Positions 45,601-58,317 are shown, counted from the first letter of the stretch. The stretch: DNA of 64,000 nucleotides from Bugula neritina (GCA_964035545.1 OZ037773.1:3713251-3777250); one strand, 5' to 3'. Numbers and translations: made by a program. The notes: generated by a model from the letters alone, not told the origin.

Positions 45601-48600
45601 AATCAATTCTTTCATTTCCATAAGTAGACGTAGATAAAAGCTGTTCAAATATAGACTGGGCACCTGTTTTTTCTTTACTCTCTGGAAGACAGGCTGTGTT
45701 TTAGCCACGCTGTGTTTTGTAGTTGAATGGGTTGTGCTGAGCAATGAGTTGAAAGAGTTGGAACGGATTAAGATTCCCTCAAACAAATTTTTGGATAAGA
45801 AAGTAGAGGTTAGCTATAATTCCGAGGCCCTTCGAGGTTGCACTGATGTCTATGCTTCTCTTATGACCGTGAATGAACTGAGGAGTGAACCAGCCACAAA
45901 ACTCTGGTTCAACGGCCAAAGACTTCAGAAGCCAGGTACTGCGATATCTGCCACATTCATCAATATTATTTATTTATTTATTGTTATTATTTGTGTTAAA
46001 TCAAACTGATTATAAGTATTATTTTTATTTATTTCTGAGTATGTTGAAAAACGTAATATACTGATTGTTTGTTACTAGACAATGCCGCTCCTGTGACACC
46101 GGCTGTCCCACAGCAGGTCTCTCACACAACTGTAAGTCTTCTACTTGTCATATTCAAGTGTTAACTTAATATATTTCAATTGTTAATCAACTGCTCTATA
46201 CAGCATATTGTTTGTTGGAACAAGTGGCTATGGTTGTAATATAAGTAGTTATGGTTGTAATATAAGTGACTGTGGTTGTAATATAGGTAGCTAAAGTTGT
46301 AATACAAATGGCTATGGTTGTAATATAAGTGACTGTGGTTGTAATATAAGTAGCTATAGTAGTAATATGAGTTGCTATGCACTAATGTATTTTTTCTCGT
46401 TTTCATAACTGTTGACATTTGTTTTGATGCTGAAAATTTAGTGTTGCTACAACTCTGCCCAATCATGAAGGGGTATTGTCCAATTACATGGGGGGATATG
46501 TCTAGTTAGTAGTTTGTATTTGGAACTGGGTTTGTTAAACGATCCTTGAGATCATCTGGTGTGTCTGTTCCAGGCTGTCAGCACGCACCCCGTTGAAGTA
46601 GATGAGGTGGAAGTAGATGTTGAAGAAGATGACCTTGAAGAAGGTGACCTTGAAGCAGATGGCACCAGAACAAATGTTATGGCTGTTGATTTGGAAGATG
46701 TTCAGGTTAGTTGTGACGTAGTTGACCAATGCTTCACTGTGTCAGTTATAGATGCTTTGTAGAGCATATGAAATACATTGAAGTTTTATGCAACTATTTA
46801 TCCTGTATACTATTTTTCACCTTGATATTAATAGGATTCATGTATTACTGGTGATGGTGTGGTTACACATGAAGTCCACCCAAACCAAGGTACAGCCTTC
46901 CAACTATACTATCCTATGTTATTCTTGTTTTATGATTATGGAAATAGTATTTCCATGTAGTATTGCCAGCCTTGAGTGGTAATCAAATAATACAATAAAA
47001 CCCCAGTTTACATGGTCACACAGCTTTCAAAGCTCTCTCTAAGTAACTGTGTGGGAGAATAGAAGTACCACTCTCATACTAAGGTTGTTTTATGGTTAAA
47101 CAAATATTTATATTTTCATCAAAGTTTGTTGAGAAATCTAGAATTTTATATACCTAGTAATGAGTGTTGAAATTTTCTTGTTGCTTTTTTCTGTCTACAC
47201 GTTGTGTATCGGTGTTTATGTTAAATTGTAGATGCTATAGCAAGTCAGGCAGACATTCTTAGAGATGCTATTACGGAAGCAAGCATTGCAGATGAGATTA
47301 AAAGAGTAAGTAAATCTGCTTGTCATTTGATAGATTTCACTTTTTTCATAGAGTTTTAATTTCTTTCAAGAATTTCAGTTCGTTGAATTAAATTATCTAC
47401 TTGTCAGCAGCGGTGGTTTAGTGGTTATAAAGCTGGCTTAGCAAAAACAAGGTCAAGGGTTCAAATCTTACATTGTGTGTATTTAATTGGTGTTGTACTT
47501 CATTTTTCATAATTATAAACTGGTGTATCAGAATTATGTGCATTTGTTAAAGTGTGCCTTATCTGAGGAACCGCACTGTGGAAATTCTTCCCTTGCTGAA
47601 GACTTCAAGCCACGTCTTTGTGTAAGTTATCCCAAGCTTAAATGCAAGTTATTGCATGTTCGTGTGTAAGTTTTCTTATATTCCCGAGTAAGATATTTAC
47701 GGCTACGTGCAGATAATATGCTTCTGATTAGCTGGAAGCTCTTTTGATTCCCAGGATGTTACTTTTGTTCTGTTTTTGTCTTCTTCAGGCTCTAAGCGCA
47801 AACCCAGTAGACGAAGATGATGGGAAGTTGAGTCTTTTTGGTTCAGCTAAAGAGGTTAGTTTTTGGAGTTATCTTCTTTGCAGCATGTATGTTTGTAAGG
47901 CAAGTATTTCAATGAGATGGAAGTGAATAATCTTAAATAGTTTTTTAACTTGCATAATTTTATTGCAGTGAAATTTACTAAGTCTACCTTTTATAAGGCA
48001 TATGCATTAGAATATGTATCATATTGAAGGGTAAATATGGACTATGAGTGCATTAAATAATGTACCTGATACACATTTGTCTTCAATCACCAAAGAGTAT
48101 TGTTTACATATGATTATGTCAGTTAGAATGGGTATATCTCATGCTCTCTAATAATCCATGAGAGTGCAGGAAATATCTCACAATTGTGATAAAACTCAAA
48201 CTGACCTTTATTTGGTCTAAGGATAATATCTAGCTCTTAATTTTGTGTTTCTATTGAAAGAATGAGATTATGCGTCTCCCATGGGTTGAGGAGACTTTTC
48301 AGGAAGTGATGTCATCGGATAGCTGTGAGAATTACGACATGATGAAAGGATTCCCAGATTTGGGTTTGTAGATACCAGCACTATCTAATACAGTGCAAGA
48401 GCTCAGTCTAGAATCCTGTTGCGTTAGCCTTAAAATCTAAAGTTTAACTCACAGGTTGAAAGTGGAACTACACATTTCTGTACTTATATTCCTTAAAACT
48501 ATGCTATTTAAGCCTTGTTATTGTGATTAGTGTTATTATTAAAGACGTAATATATAAATTAGGTTTCTCTGATATTCTTATACTATTCTAGATGATGATG

Positions 48601-51600
48601 CCAATACTCCCTATGCTGTCGTTGAGACATATGGTGAGGTGAGTGTTTCAATTACCATGATTGGTTTTGCATTCTGCTGTCATTGTCGTAATATTTGAGC
48701 TATTTCAAGTGAAGCATATTACTCATAGGAGTAGACTGTGTTACATCCTGAATTATCTAACTATAAAATAGCCCTGTTTCTGCTTTGAGTTTGGTTAGTA
48801 GTTTAGTTTGTTAGTGATGTACAAGATTCTCTGAATTACATGCGTGTTATAGACAAGTGCTTTGTCCTATGGTTTTGAACAAACCAATCTATTCTTATAA
48901 GCTATAAGCTAACAAATGAACTAAATAAGTTATAAGTTAATAAATCTACTAGATATGTTTATAAGGTAGGGTAGGGTGAGGCTAGTTGAACAAAAACTTG
49001 CATTTTTGAGCGCAAGTTTCAAAGAATGTTTTACCAATCGAAGAACAGCACTATGAAAGTCAGTCATATGGTGCTGTCTTTGTCTATTGAAACCAAATGG
49101 ATAAACATTTTATTAACTATTCTGTGGTGAAAGATGAATGTGTTATGTTTATCTGCTTTAGGTTGAAAGTGAGTATACGGTTGAAACAGAAGATAAAAGA
49201 AGAGCATACGATGGAGGGGAAGGTGATGGAGGCGTGCTCAGTGAAGTAAGATTTGCAATAATTATCCCTTTGAATGAGCTTTTTTTCTGCATTCAGTGTA
49301 TCCTGAAGTTTATAACCAGTAAAATATTGACGTTGGTGTACGTTATAGCTCCAAAGGTAAACTAGAGATGACAGGCTGACTATCTATGATGTGGTTATTT
49401 GCTTGACAATTTACTACAATTTTCAGTGAAGAACTTTTGTCTTAATTCAAAGCCGTTTTGAAAGTTTTATATCTCAAGATTGAAAAGAAACTGTAACAAG
49501 TCACATAAAGGGCTAATTCAGATTTTCTCCTATTTTCAGCACAATAAGGCCGTGTTGGATGGACCGGTTATGATGGAGCTGTTAGGGTCTATCCAACCTC
49601 CAGGTTGTAGCAGTCATGCACATCCAAGAAAAGATTTACAAATTCCAAAGAAACTCCTGATTGAGCCACAGAGTACGAGAAGTTATGAAATGACTTTCAA
49701 GTCTTCAACCACCGTACGACCGCCACAACGTGATTCGCCATCCAACTGTGTGACTGATATACTAGGACAAAACTGGGGATTGGATCAGTTATTTGGTTGT
49801 GATAATTCAGGAGTAAGTGTGCTTCAACTTACCCATATCTAGTTGAAATCCGTAACTTACTCATATCTGGTCACAATCAATAACTTACTACCTAATTTCT
49901 AATTAATATTTCTCTCACGAGTGTGTGTGTAAATTAGTCAGTATGACAATTTATTTTAAGGGATATATTTGTAGAAACAGAGGGTTTAAGGATCTTAATC
50001 TGGGTTTTCTAGCTTGTAATTGAAGGTAGACTTGTTGGGAAAGTTAAGTTGCGTTTATACCTCTGCTGAAAAAAGTACCGAGTTTAAGTTAATAATGCTT
50101 GTCCGGGTACCCCTTTATAGTCAAGCTGAAACTCGTTGAAATCATATTGATGCGGTTGCTCACTTTCTGAAATTGAAATTTGACTCGCATAATAGCTATT
50201 TGATGCCCTTTGTAAACGTCGTGAATTAGTGAAGCGGAAAGCATAAAAGCGATAATTGAGAAGGCGTAGGTTATATAATTATAACCGTATAAGTACGTTG
50301 TCTAATCGCCAAAGTAATAACTAAATAACGATGTTTACAAGGAGTTATTACTCCTATTCTAAAATTGGCCGATTAAGTTATCACAGTACAAAAATTTCAA
50401 CGAGTGGCTTTTACAATGCAATGCAACTCGGAGAAATTTCAACCCGGCCAAATTGAATTTTTGACCGAAAATCGTGAAGGTATAAACGCAACTTTAAGCT
50501 AACAGTTAAGTTCGTAGTAGAAGGACTTGTCTATTTGATTATAGTAGTGCTACTAGTAATAAGGCTTCTAGGCTTTGTAGTAACTGAAAAATTATTCCAG
50601 ATTCCCAATTTACATACTGTTAGGCTGGGACATTGTTGGGTTCACTATTAAATAAAACTTGAAATAACGGATTTATACAATTTGGAAGCACTTTTTTCAA
50701 CTTATACTGTTTTGACCAAGAAAACCGGTAGCAATTTGACTTTCATATCACGTGTTAAGGAACCATCTGAACATGTTTTATTTATTCACGATATTTATTT
50801 AGAGTGAATTAATTATTTTGCGTCAAAGTTACTTTTAGAAAATAAGTTAGCATGAAGGAGTACTTCACAAGATTCACTCATTTCACAGTCAGTTACAAGA
50901 AGTGATGTAATCAATAGTTGATATTTTGTCTGGTGAATTACAGGTGTGCAATGACAGTACAAGACATGACCCAGGCACTGGAGCTACCACTCAACCAAGT
51001 GGTGGAGCAACCACTGGTCCAGCTGGTGGAGCCAACACTGGTCCAGCTGGTGGATCCAACACTGGTCCAGCTGGTGGATCCAACATTGGCCCAGGATACA
51101 CCGTCAACCAAAACTCTGCAGCTAATGAGAGTTATAGGGATGAATCAATACGTCTTGCGTGTACAGAGATGGTTAGTTGTGACATAACTACTTAGTTATT
51201 AGTTGGATGCTCTTTTGTTTCATGGAATATTCTTTGTTGAAAAAAACTTCAAAAATTGGCTCCAAATTAAAGTTTGAGAAAAGAATTTAAAAGTGAAATA
51301 CTTCCAGTGGTTTCATCTCAGATAGATGCTTCCCAAACCCCACATAAAATACATATATTGTACCAAAATAAATAAATTGCCATGTGGGAAGCGTTTAAGT
51401 TGGAAACTTAGCCTTGCGCCTAACTGGGAAGCATCTATCTGCAATGGCACCCTTCTAGTAACTACTAATTATAGGTGAGTGGAGGTCGTAAACTGTTGCA
51501 CTTTGCTTTGTGTTTTTTTAGTCCCTTTCTTTCTTGTAGCATTTGTCCTATGTAATATATCAAGAAATTTATCTTTCTGCATTATTTTTATCATTCTATT

Positions 51601-53147
51601 TAAAATGCTTTTATAACGGATTGTTTTGTAGCCACTGAAGCCTGTTGGCAACCCACACCACCGTACCAGGATGCAGAATCATGATACTGCTGCTCCATCT
51701 TCTACTGTCACCAAGATAAAGGTAGCTTTTTGTTTTATTGTGCAGAAGAAGCCACAGGCAGTTGATTAACCTGGTGTTGCTAGGATCTACTTTTCTTTTG
51801 AACAAAATCTTTTTCATCTGGTGTGCCATTTAGAACAGTTAATTAAGTTGTTTAGACTGTTGAGTAAAGTGTCAGCTGTTTAGAATGCGGAATAAAGTGT
51901 CAGAGTGGGGACAACACCTACACACCACTCATATGCACTAGTATAAACACTGGCTATACTGCAATATGTCACATTATCATTTTTCCTCTGCAATGTTTTC
52001 TCTTTCTTCATATAATAGCGTCCAGCGCTTACTGATGGCTTACAGCATTGGAGAAAAACACAGACTAAAACAGCTAAACCTGTGGCTGACCCACCTTTCC
52101 GCTGTGCTCTTGAAAAAAGACAAAGTTCCAGCCCTGAGCAAAGTAGCAGTTCTCGTGGCTGTAAGGTAGAGTATATCTACTGTGCTTGTCATCTCTCTCA
52201 CAATATATACTTCATGTATACAGCAGTTGATGCTGGGACCTCTTTTATAGATGCTTGTCATAGTAATAGTTCTATAAAACTGGCTCATGGATACCAGTAC
52301 ATAGCTTTGGCTGTGTTGTCTTCGCGTTGCCTTGTGTTCAAGTAATTGTTACAGAGTGGTAGCTCTGTGTTACCAGCTGATTGTACAGAGCTGCTCTGTC
52401 AATGTTATGTCTGTCTGTCTGTATCAGGAAAGGAAGATGTCATGCACCGAACCCCCTAAACCTGTCCCTATTACTGTGGAGTTTGCCTTGTCTCCTAAAG
52501 CCACTGGCGGTGGTGATTTTCCGCCCACAGTTCTGGATGATATTAGCCCACCGACCTCTCCGGAGTTGTTTCCCCTATGTACTGCTCCTCATATACAGCT
52601 GATGCAGGTAACAATCAATATGTCCATATGCTATATACATATATACATGTCTGATGTTGGTCGGAGGTCAACAGGCTATGAAATAGATTGTTAGTAATTT
52701 TTCAACAGAATTTTTCCAGGTACTTCCTTTATAAGAAAGCAGTTTCATGAAGCAATCAGTTGAGCTTCTCTTTCTTTTACTAAAATTTAACCTGAGTGTA
52801 ATGGCAAAGTGATCACTTCCACAGCAAATTCAGTGAATTGTTCAAATATTACTCCATAATATAACGGCTTTGTTGTTATGTCATTGCTCTCTTCCGTTTT
52901 AGTAATTCCTGGTTCAAAATGGTTGCCAAGATGCTGCTGTTGCTAGGTTATGTGTGCTTTGGTTGCTAGGGTGCAGTTGCTAGGTTATGTATGTTTTAGT
53001 TGCTGGGGTGGTGCTGTTGCTAGGTTATGTATGCTTTGGTTGCTAGGTTGCTGCTGTTTCTAGCAAATATTATGTGATGCTTGTTTTCAGGGAGACAGAA
53101 GAATCGCGAAAAAGAGTCCAGCTAAAAGAAAATCCAAGAAAAAGTGA
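42628..53147 (+). CDS. Highly divergent Rel-homology protein (Rel gene 3), 21 exons
   Basis: Predicted 817-aa protein (2454 nt). Exons: 42628-42764, 42981-43032, 43144-43295, 44457-44545, 44892-45023, 45500-45589, 45723-45935, 46079-46131, 46574-46705, 46835-46889, 47232-47305, 47789-47854, 48261-48363, 48592-48638, 49162-49245, 49540-49812, 50944-51171, 51632-51721, 52019-52165, 52428-52607, 53091-53147. All junctions are GT-AG and in frame. Exons 1-7 (residues 1-288) match genes 1 and 2 in intron phases and lengths, and weakly in sequence: CLKWQVAFCDL for the RHD-N strand, VVVPFVRLINIHTKKDICRV and LPPIYDS for the hinge, and KVEVSYNSEALRGCTDVYAS for the end of the IPT domain. The RxRYxC loop is not recognisable. 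Exon 9 is strongly acidic (VEEDDLEEGDLEADG), exon 17 carries GPAGGSNT repeats, and the C-terminus is basic (AKKSPAKRKSKKK), a probable NLS at an unusual place. Function unknown; it may dimerise without binding kB DNA. Confidence 0.82.
44134..44335 (-). mobile_element. SINE, minus orientation, in Rel gene 3 intron
   Basis: The reverse complement gives GGAGCAGCTGTGGTCTAGGA, then B box GGTTTGAACCC and the AGCATCCAGTCATCATTG body, ending in GATAGCGACTATAAACTTGG. It is colinear with the complete copy at 31979-32205. Confidence 0.78.
46215..46375. repeat. 21-bp tandem repeat in Rel gene 3 intron
   Basis: About seven copies of TGGTTGTAATATAAGTAGCTA with drift. Confidence 0.85.
47405..47475 (+). mobile_element. 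tRNA-like SINE head
   Basis: AGCAGCGGTGGTTTAGTGG with B box GGTTCAAATC. The SINE body is not evident, so it could be a separate tRNA relic. Confidence 0.4.
50985..51090 (+). repeat. 24-bp coding repeat in Rel gene 3
   Basis: Four in-frame units encoding GPAGGxNT in exon 17. The 24-bp length keeps the frame. Confidence 0.88.
52915..53065. repeat. About 40-bp degenerate repeat in last intron of Rel gene 3
   Basis: Copies of TTGCTAGGTTATGTATGCTT with GGTTGCTAGGGTGCTGCTG between them. Confidence 0.75.
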
Positions 53148-53169
53148 CTCATGGTGTTCGAAATGTCAC

Positions 53170-53640
53170 TGTTGATGTATCATCAATTACTATCACTGCT
53201 GTCGCTGTCAGTGTATCTACATATACTACTACTGTCAGTGTATCTGCATATGCTACCACTACTGTCAGTGTATCTACATATACTACTACTACTGTCAGTG
53301 TATCTTCGTATGCTACCACTGTCAGTGTATCTACATATACTACTACTACTGTCAGTGTATCTACGTATGCTACCACTGTCAGTGTATCTACATATACTAC
53401 CACTACTGTCAGTGTATCTGCATATGCTACCACTACTGTCAGTGTATCTACATATACTACTACTACTGTCAGTGTATCTACGTATGCTACCACTGTCAGT
53501 GTATCTATGTATGCTACCACTGTCAGTGTATCTATGTATGCTACTACTGTCAGTGTATCTACATATACTACCACTACTGTCAGTGTATCTACATACACTA
53601 CTACTGTCAGTGTATCTGCATATACTACCACTGCTGTCGT
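53170..53640. repeat. 27-30 bp minisatellite in the 3' flank of Rel gene 3
   Basis: About 16 copies of ACTGTCAGTGTATCTACATA followed by TACTACTACT or TGCTACC. It begins about 25 bases after the stop codon and therefore probably lies in the 3' UTR. Confidence 0.92.
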
Positions 53641-53849
53641 TCTATGGTCTCCTGTCACACATGTTAACATTTCATTCTTGCTTATTCCATATCATATATA
53701 GCAAAGCATGCTTCCGCATTTTTCTAGTAAGATTTATATTTTCTTACATATTTTCTAGGTTGCATGTTATTATTTTTAACCTGCACCGACTTTAATGTTT
53801 TAATTTGCATATCATTCCAGCAATAGACCATGTAAGATTGGTACATTTA

Positions 53850-54847
53850 GTACCTTGAACCAATTCTAGATACTCACCACTATAACTTATATAAACTTCT
53901 GCAAGTTCAAATGCAAAATGCATACTTCTAGGAAATAGCTGTGCAACTTTTATTACATGCATTATTTTATTTCATATCTTAAATTTATGAATCATGAGTT
54001 CATTTTTCAAAATGTTTAAATTAAGTGCTTAAAAATCCATTTAAAGAATGTATTCCTGAAAAAATACCCTGGAGCAGTTTGACCACAACCCCAGCTGTTC
54101 TGGCAAAACACATTTAATGACATTTTTATTGACATAGTGGTAAATAAGCTGGTTGTTTTTGGCAGTTGGGTATCCACACGCTGTTCTGCAATTTTATACA
54201 ATTCTGATTGGCTGGACTCTACATGACCAGCTAATGATTGTATCTGATTGGCCTAATAATGCATTTGCATTTGAAAATGTAGAGTTTTTTATAAGTTATA
54301 GCGGTGATATTTTAGAGTTGGTACACGCCCCTTTTTGGTTAGGTTTTATAGTCCGATCATGCTGTAGTCATCTACAACACTTCAGTGTATGGGAAAATTA
54401 TTAGTATTACGAAATCTGTTCTGACTTAGTTTGTAAGCAACTATGTAGGCAGTTATAACTTAGGGTGATTTCATCAAAAGGCCTTAGAACATCAAATCAA
54501 CCAGTACTGCTACTTAGTTGTATTGTAAAGTAGTAGTGAGAGCATAGCACACTAGCACAGTCACTGAGCTGCAATGACAGTGGCTACACCAAACTTATCA
54601 GTTCTATTATAATATCTCATGTAAGGCATGTAAAAACACTAGGCTAGTCTGTTAGTATGTAGAGCAGTAGCACAGTTACAGCAGTCACACCACTCTATCC
54701 TGTCTACCAAGCGCAGAGGTTGCAATAATGATAATCATTTCATGATTTAGTTTTAAATCAATGCATACTACTAAATACATTCTCATAGCCTGGTTACTTT
54801 GCGTGCTTCAGTTTACTTTAATGTAATTATTTGAGAAATTATTTTAC
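53850..54847 (+). repeat. Left terminal inverted repeat of 10 kb transposon
   Basis: Inverted match to 62797-63796. The inner limit is set where AATTATTTGAGAAATT diverges from the opposite arm. It contains an internal inverted copy of its outer part (53876-53925 against 54260-54309). Confidence 0.9.
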
Positions 54848-55333
54848 ATGCTCATTACAAATGCATTAGCCTACGCTATAACCGTAAATTATTTGCTTGT
54901 GTACCCACTACTATTTTATTTTAAATTTGTAGAACAGCAGTTGGTATTATCACCATGGTACCATGTTGATAACGCTTTCTTGTATACGATTTACTTAGCT
55001 AAACAGCATGATTATTCTACAAATGTAATGACATCAGCCATGCATGGGACAATATAGTCTAGTTTCTTTTAACTGTGAAGTAATGTTTTATGCAATTTGC
55101 CATGTTTTTGTATAAGTGATATTCAAGTTGAACTTCTCAGCCTCAAGCCATTGCTGGATGAAATATATGTACTTAGCTCTGAAACTAATGCAATAACTTT
55201 ACTAATGAGTTTTCAATACATGTTTTAGTCAGTTGAGAAAAATACAAAGGCTCTCTCCTAATAATTTGAAATGTTGAATAAATGGTCATTAAACATTGGG
55301 CTTGAACATTTTTTCATATTGTGTGATGCAACA

Positions 55334-58317
55334 TGATCATCATCATCATCATCATTAGCTGTCCTTCGTGTCCGAAGATGACTTCCGGTGAATCATGGTC
55401 CTCCATTTACATCTGTCTTTGCTGAGAGATTGCCAGCTACCAATAGGGATCTTCAGGTCTTTTAGATTGCGTTTAACGGTATCTTTGAATCTCAGTCGCG
55501 GCCTGCCAACACCACGGGTGCCTTCTTTCAGTTGTGAATAGAGAATTTGTTTAGGTAATCTAGAGTTATCCATTCGATGCACATGACCAGCCCATCTCAG
55601 GTTTTTTTGAATGAGTAGTTCATACATGCTGGGTAGATTTGCCTGTGCTAGAGTCTCCTCATTCGAGATGAAATCCCACCACTTCACGTTCAAGATCTGG
55701 CGTAGATGTCTCATCATATAGGTGTTGAATTTGTGAGCGGCTATCCTGTATACAGGCCAGGCCTCCGCTCCATAGAGCAGAGAGGACAGGACAATGGCTC
55801 TGTACACTGTACACTTGGTCTTGAATGACAGATCCTTATTGTACCACACTTTGGTCTTTAGTCTGCCGAATGAGATTGAAGCATTGGACATCCTTGTATG
55901 AATCTCTTCATCCATCTTGTTGTTGCACATCACTGTAGACCCAAGATATTTAAACTTATTGACGTTGGCAAGGTCTTCATTATCTATGCAGATACTGTCA
56001 CCACTGTCATGGGCTCCAGGTGCCGGTTGGTAGAGCGTTTCCGTTTTCTTGATATTGATCTTCAGACCAAAAGCTTTGGAAGCTCTGGCGAATCTGTCGA
56101 CTAATTCCTGTGCATTGCCATGGCTGTGTGCAACGAAGGCAGTGTCGTCAGCAAACATGAGTTCTCTAACCAATACTTTCTGTGTTATTGTTGTTGACTT
56201 GTATTGGTTCACATTGAACAGATCAGCTCCAGGTCTACTTTGAATCCAGACGCCTTTATCACAGTTTTCAAATGCGTGCTGTAGAACGGCCGATAAGAAA
56301 ATAGAGAATAGCGTTGGAGCCAACACATATCCTTGTTTCACACCATTGTTGACCTGGAACGACTCATATAACTCCTCCTTCAGCTTGACTGAGGCCTTCA
56401 TGCCAGTATGGAGAGCGCTGATAAGATTGGTGAAGTGACTGGGAAAACCGAGTTTCTGTAAGATCTTCCACAGGGTCGCCCGATCAACAGTATCGAACGC
56501 TTTGGTGAAGTCAATGAAGACCATGTACAGGGGCATATTTTGCTCGATGCATTTTTCCTGTATCTGCTTCAGTGCAAATATCATGTCTGCTGTTCCCCTT
56601 CCACTACGGAATCCACACTGAGTTTCGGGTAGGAAGTTTTCTGCATATGATGTCAGTCTATTTAGAAGGACACGAGCAAAAATTTTACCGGGAATTGAGA
56701 GCAGGGAGATACCTCTGTAGTTACCGCACAGCTTCCGATCACCCTTTTTGAAGATGGTTATAAGTTGGGCATCTTTCCAATCTTTAGGGACTACAGCAGT
56801 TTTCCATGCCTCCTTTATTATCTCATGGAGAGTACTTATTAGTTTGGGCCCTCCCCTTTTGATAACCTCAGGGTGAATACCATCAGAGCCAGGTGATTTC
56901 CCTTCACTTAGCATCGAAGTTGCCTTGATGATCTCTTCAATATCTGGGCAATCGTCCATCCAGTCCTGAATGGGAGCTTGTCTCAGGTTCTCAATGATGT
57001 TGTCATCAATATCTGGAGTCTCGTTTAGTAGCTTGCTGAAATGCTCTGTCCATCTAGCTAGAAGATCTTGTTTTTCTGTCAGGAGTGTTGAGCTGTCACT
57101 GGCCAGGAGCTGGTCAGGATGACTCACTCTTGGACCCCAAACAGTTTTCGTGCTTTGGTAAAAGCCTTTCATGTCGTTAGTGTCAGCAAACCGTTGCAGT
57201 TCAGCAGCTTTTGCCAACCACCAGTCGTTCTTGAGCTCCCTGCATCTTCCTGTGAGTTTTCTGCCAGCCATTCTAAGCTTTGACTTGTTCGAGCGAGTAT
57301 TCCTGGTTAACATGTCTGCTCTGGCCTTGTTTCTCTTCTGGATGAGTTCTTGAAGCTCATCATTATTCTCGTCAAACCAGTCCTTATGCTTCCTGCTGAC
57401 AGTGCCGAGGTGCACTTTTGACTCTGCATAAACTATCTCTTTGAATGCTCTCCACTTATTCTCTACGCCCTCTGGAGCAGAGTTCAGTTTCCCAGCAAGG
57501 GACTTTTCCAGTTCTTGTCTTACTTCCTCATTCTTAAGTCGAGAAACGTCCAGCTTCTGGCAAGGTGTTCTCCCTTTCTTCATTTTTCTCCTCACTCTGA
57601 GCTTAGCTTTTGACCTGATCATGATGTGGTCAGTACTGCAATTCGCCCCTCTCATCGCCCTTGTGTCCAGAATGTCTGGTAGATCACGTTGTCGTGTGAT
57701 AACAAAGTCGATGAGATGCCAGTTCTTGCTTCTCGGGTGCATCCAAGAAAACTTGTGAGCTGGTTTATGCTTGAAGAAGGTGTTGGTAATGCACAGTTGA
57801 TGTTCACTACAGACTGAGATCAGAAGTTCACCATTGGAGTTCAGGTTTCCGCAGCCATACTTGCCTATCACACCGGGCCAGGTTGAGTGATCTTGTCCAA
57901 CCCTAGCATTGAAGTCCCCCATGAGTAAGATCTTATCGGCTGCTGGGACTGATCTTAGAGCCTGATTCAGTTGGTCATAGAATCTGTTGATGTTTTCTTG
58001 GCTGTTTGTCATCGTGGGAGCATAGACAGCTATCACAGTGCACCGTCGCTCATCAGACAGAGGAACCCTGAGTGACATCAGTCTGTCGCTTATAGCCTTT
58101 GGCTCTTCGATTAGTCTCGAAACAAGTTCGTTCCTGATAGCAAGAGCCACGCCTGACTCACTGCGCTCAGATGCAGTTTTGCCACTCCAATAAATGGTGT
58201 GGCCTGACTCTTCACGAATGTTACCGGTATCTTTGAATCTGATTTCACTCAGTGCTGCAATGTCGATGCCATACTTCTGTAGTTCAGATGAAATGATTGC
58301 ACTTCTTCTCTCAGGTC
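55334..58317 (-). mobile_element. LINE (non-LTR retrotransposon), slightly 5' truncated, nested in transposon
   Basis: The minus strand carries one long open frame (below) and ends in a (TGA)n-type microsatellite tail at 55334-55356, as in several LINE clades. The flanks share CATGAT on both sides (55330-55335 and near 58318), a possible target duplication. Confidence 0.85.
55355..58317 (-). CDS. LINE endonuclease-reverse transcriptase ORF
   Basis: Encodes an apurinic-type endonuclease followed by reverse transcriptase, which cut the target and copy the element's RNA. The frame is open from 58317 and lacks only the first residues of the endonuclease. An internal ATG at 58150 gives 931 aa, but the EN domain clearly begins upstream (SELQKYGIDIAALSEIRFKD). 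EN motifs include LLMGDFNARVG and STDHIMI. RT motifs: KDWKDAQLITIFKKGD, NYRGISLLSIPGKIF, FIDFTKAFDTVDR (first catalytic Asp), GVKQGYVLAPTLFS and LMFADDTAFVAHS (catalytic FADD). LLYGAEAW and a basic tail follow. No stop or frameshift is seen, so the copy is young. The clade (CR1/L2/RTE-like) cannot be fixed by eye. Confidence 0.9.

Noticed and set aside
53144-53795. Frames of 173-214 codons after Rel gene 3
   Set aside because: They lie in a 27-30 bp minisatellite beyond the stop codon.
54153-54404. 83-codon frame MFLAVGYPHAVLQF, also at 63289-63492
   Set aside because: The same sequence in both inverted repeats of the transposon; no domain, so not treated as a gene.
55898-57758. Plus-strand frames opposite the LINE
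   Set aside because: Antisense shadows of the reverse transcriptase ORF.
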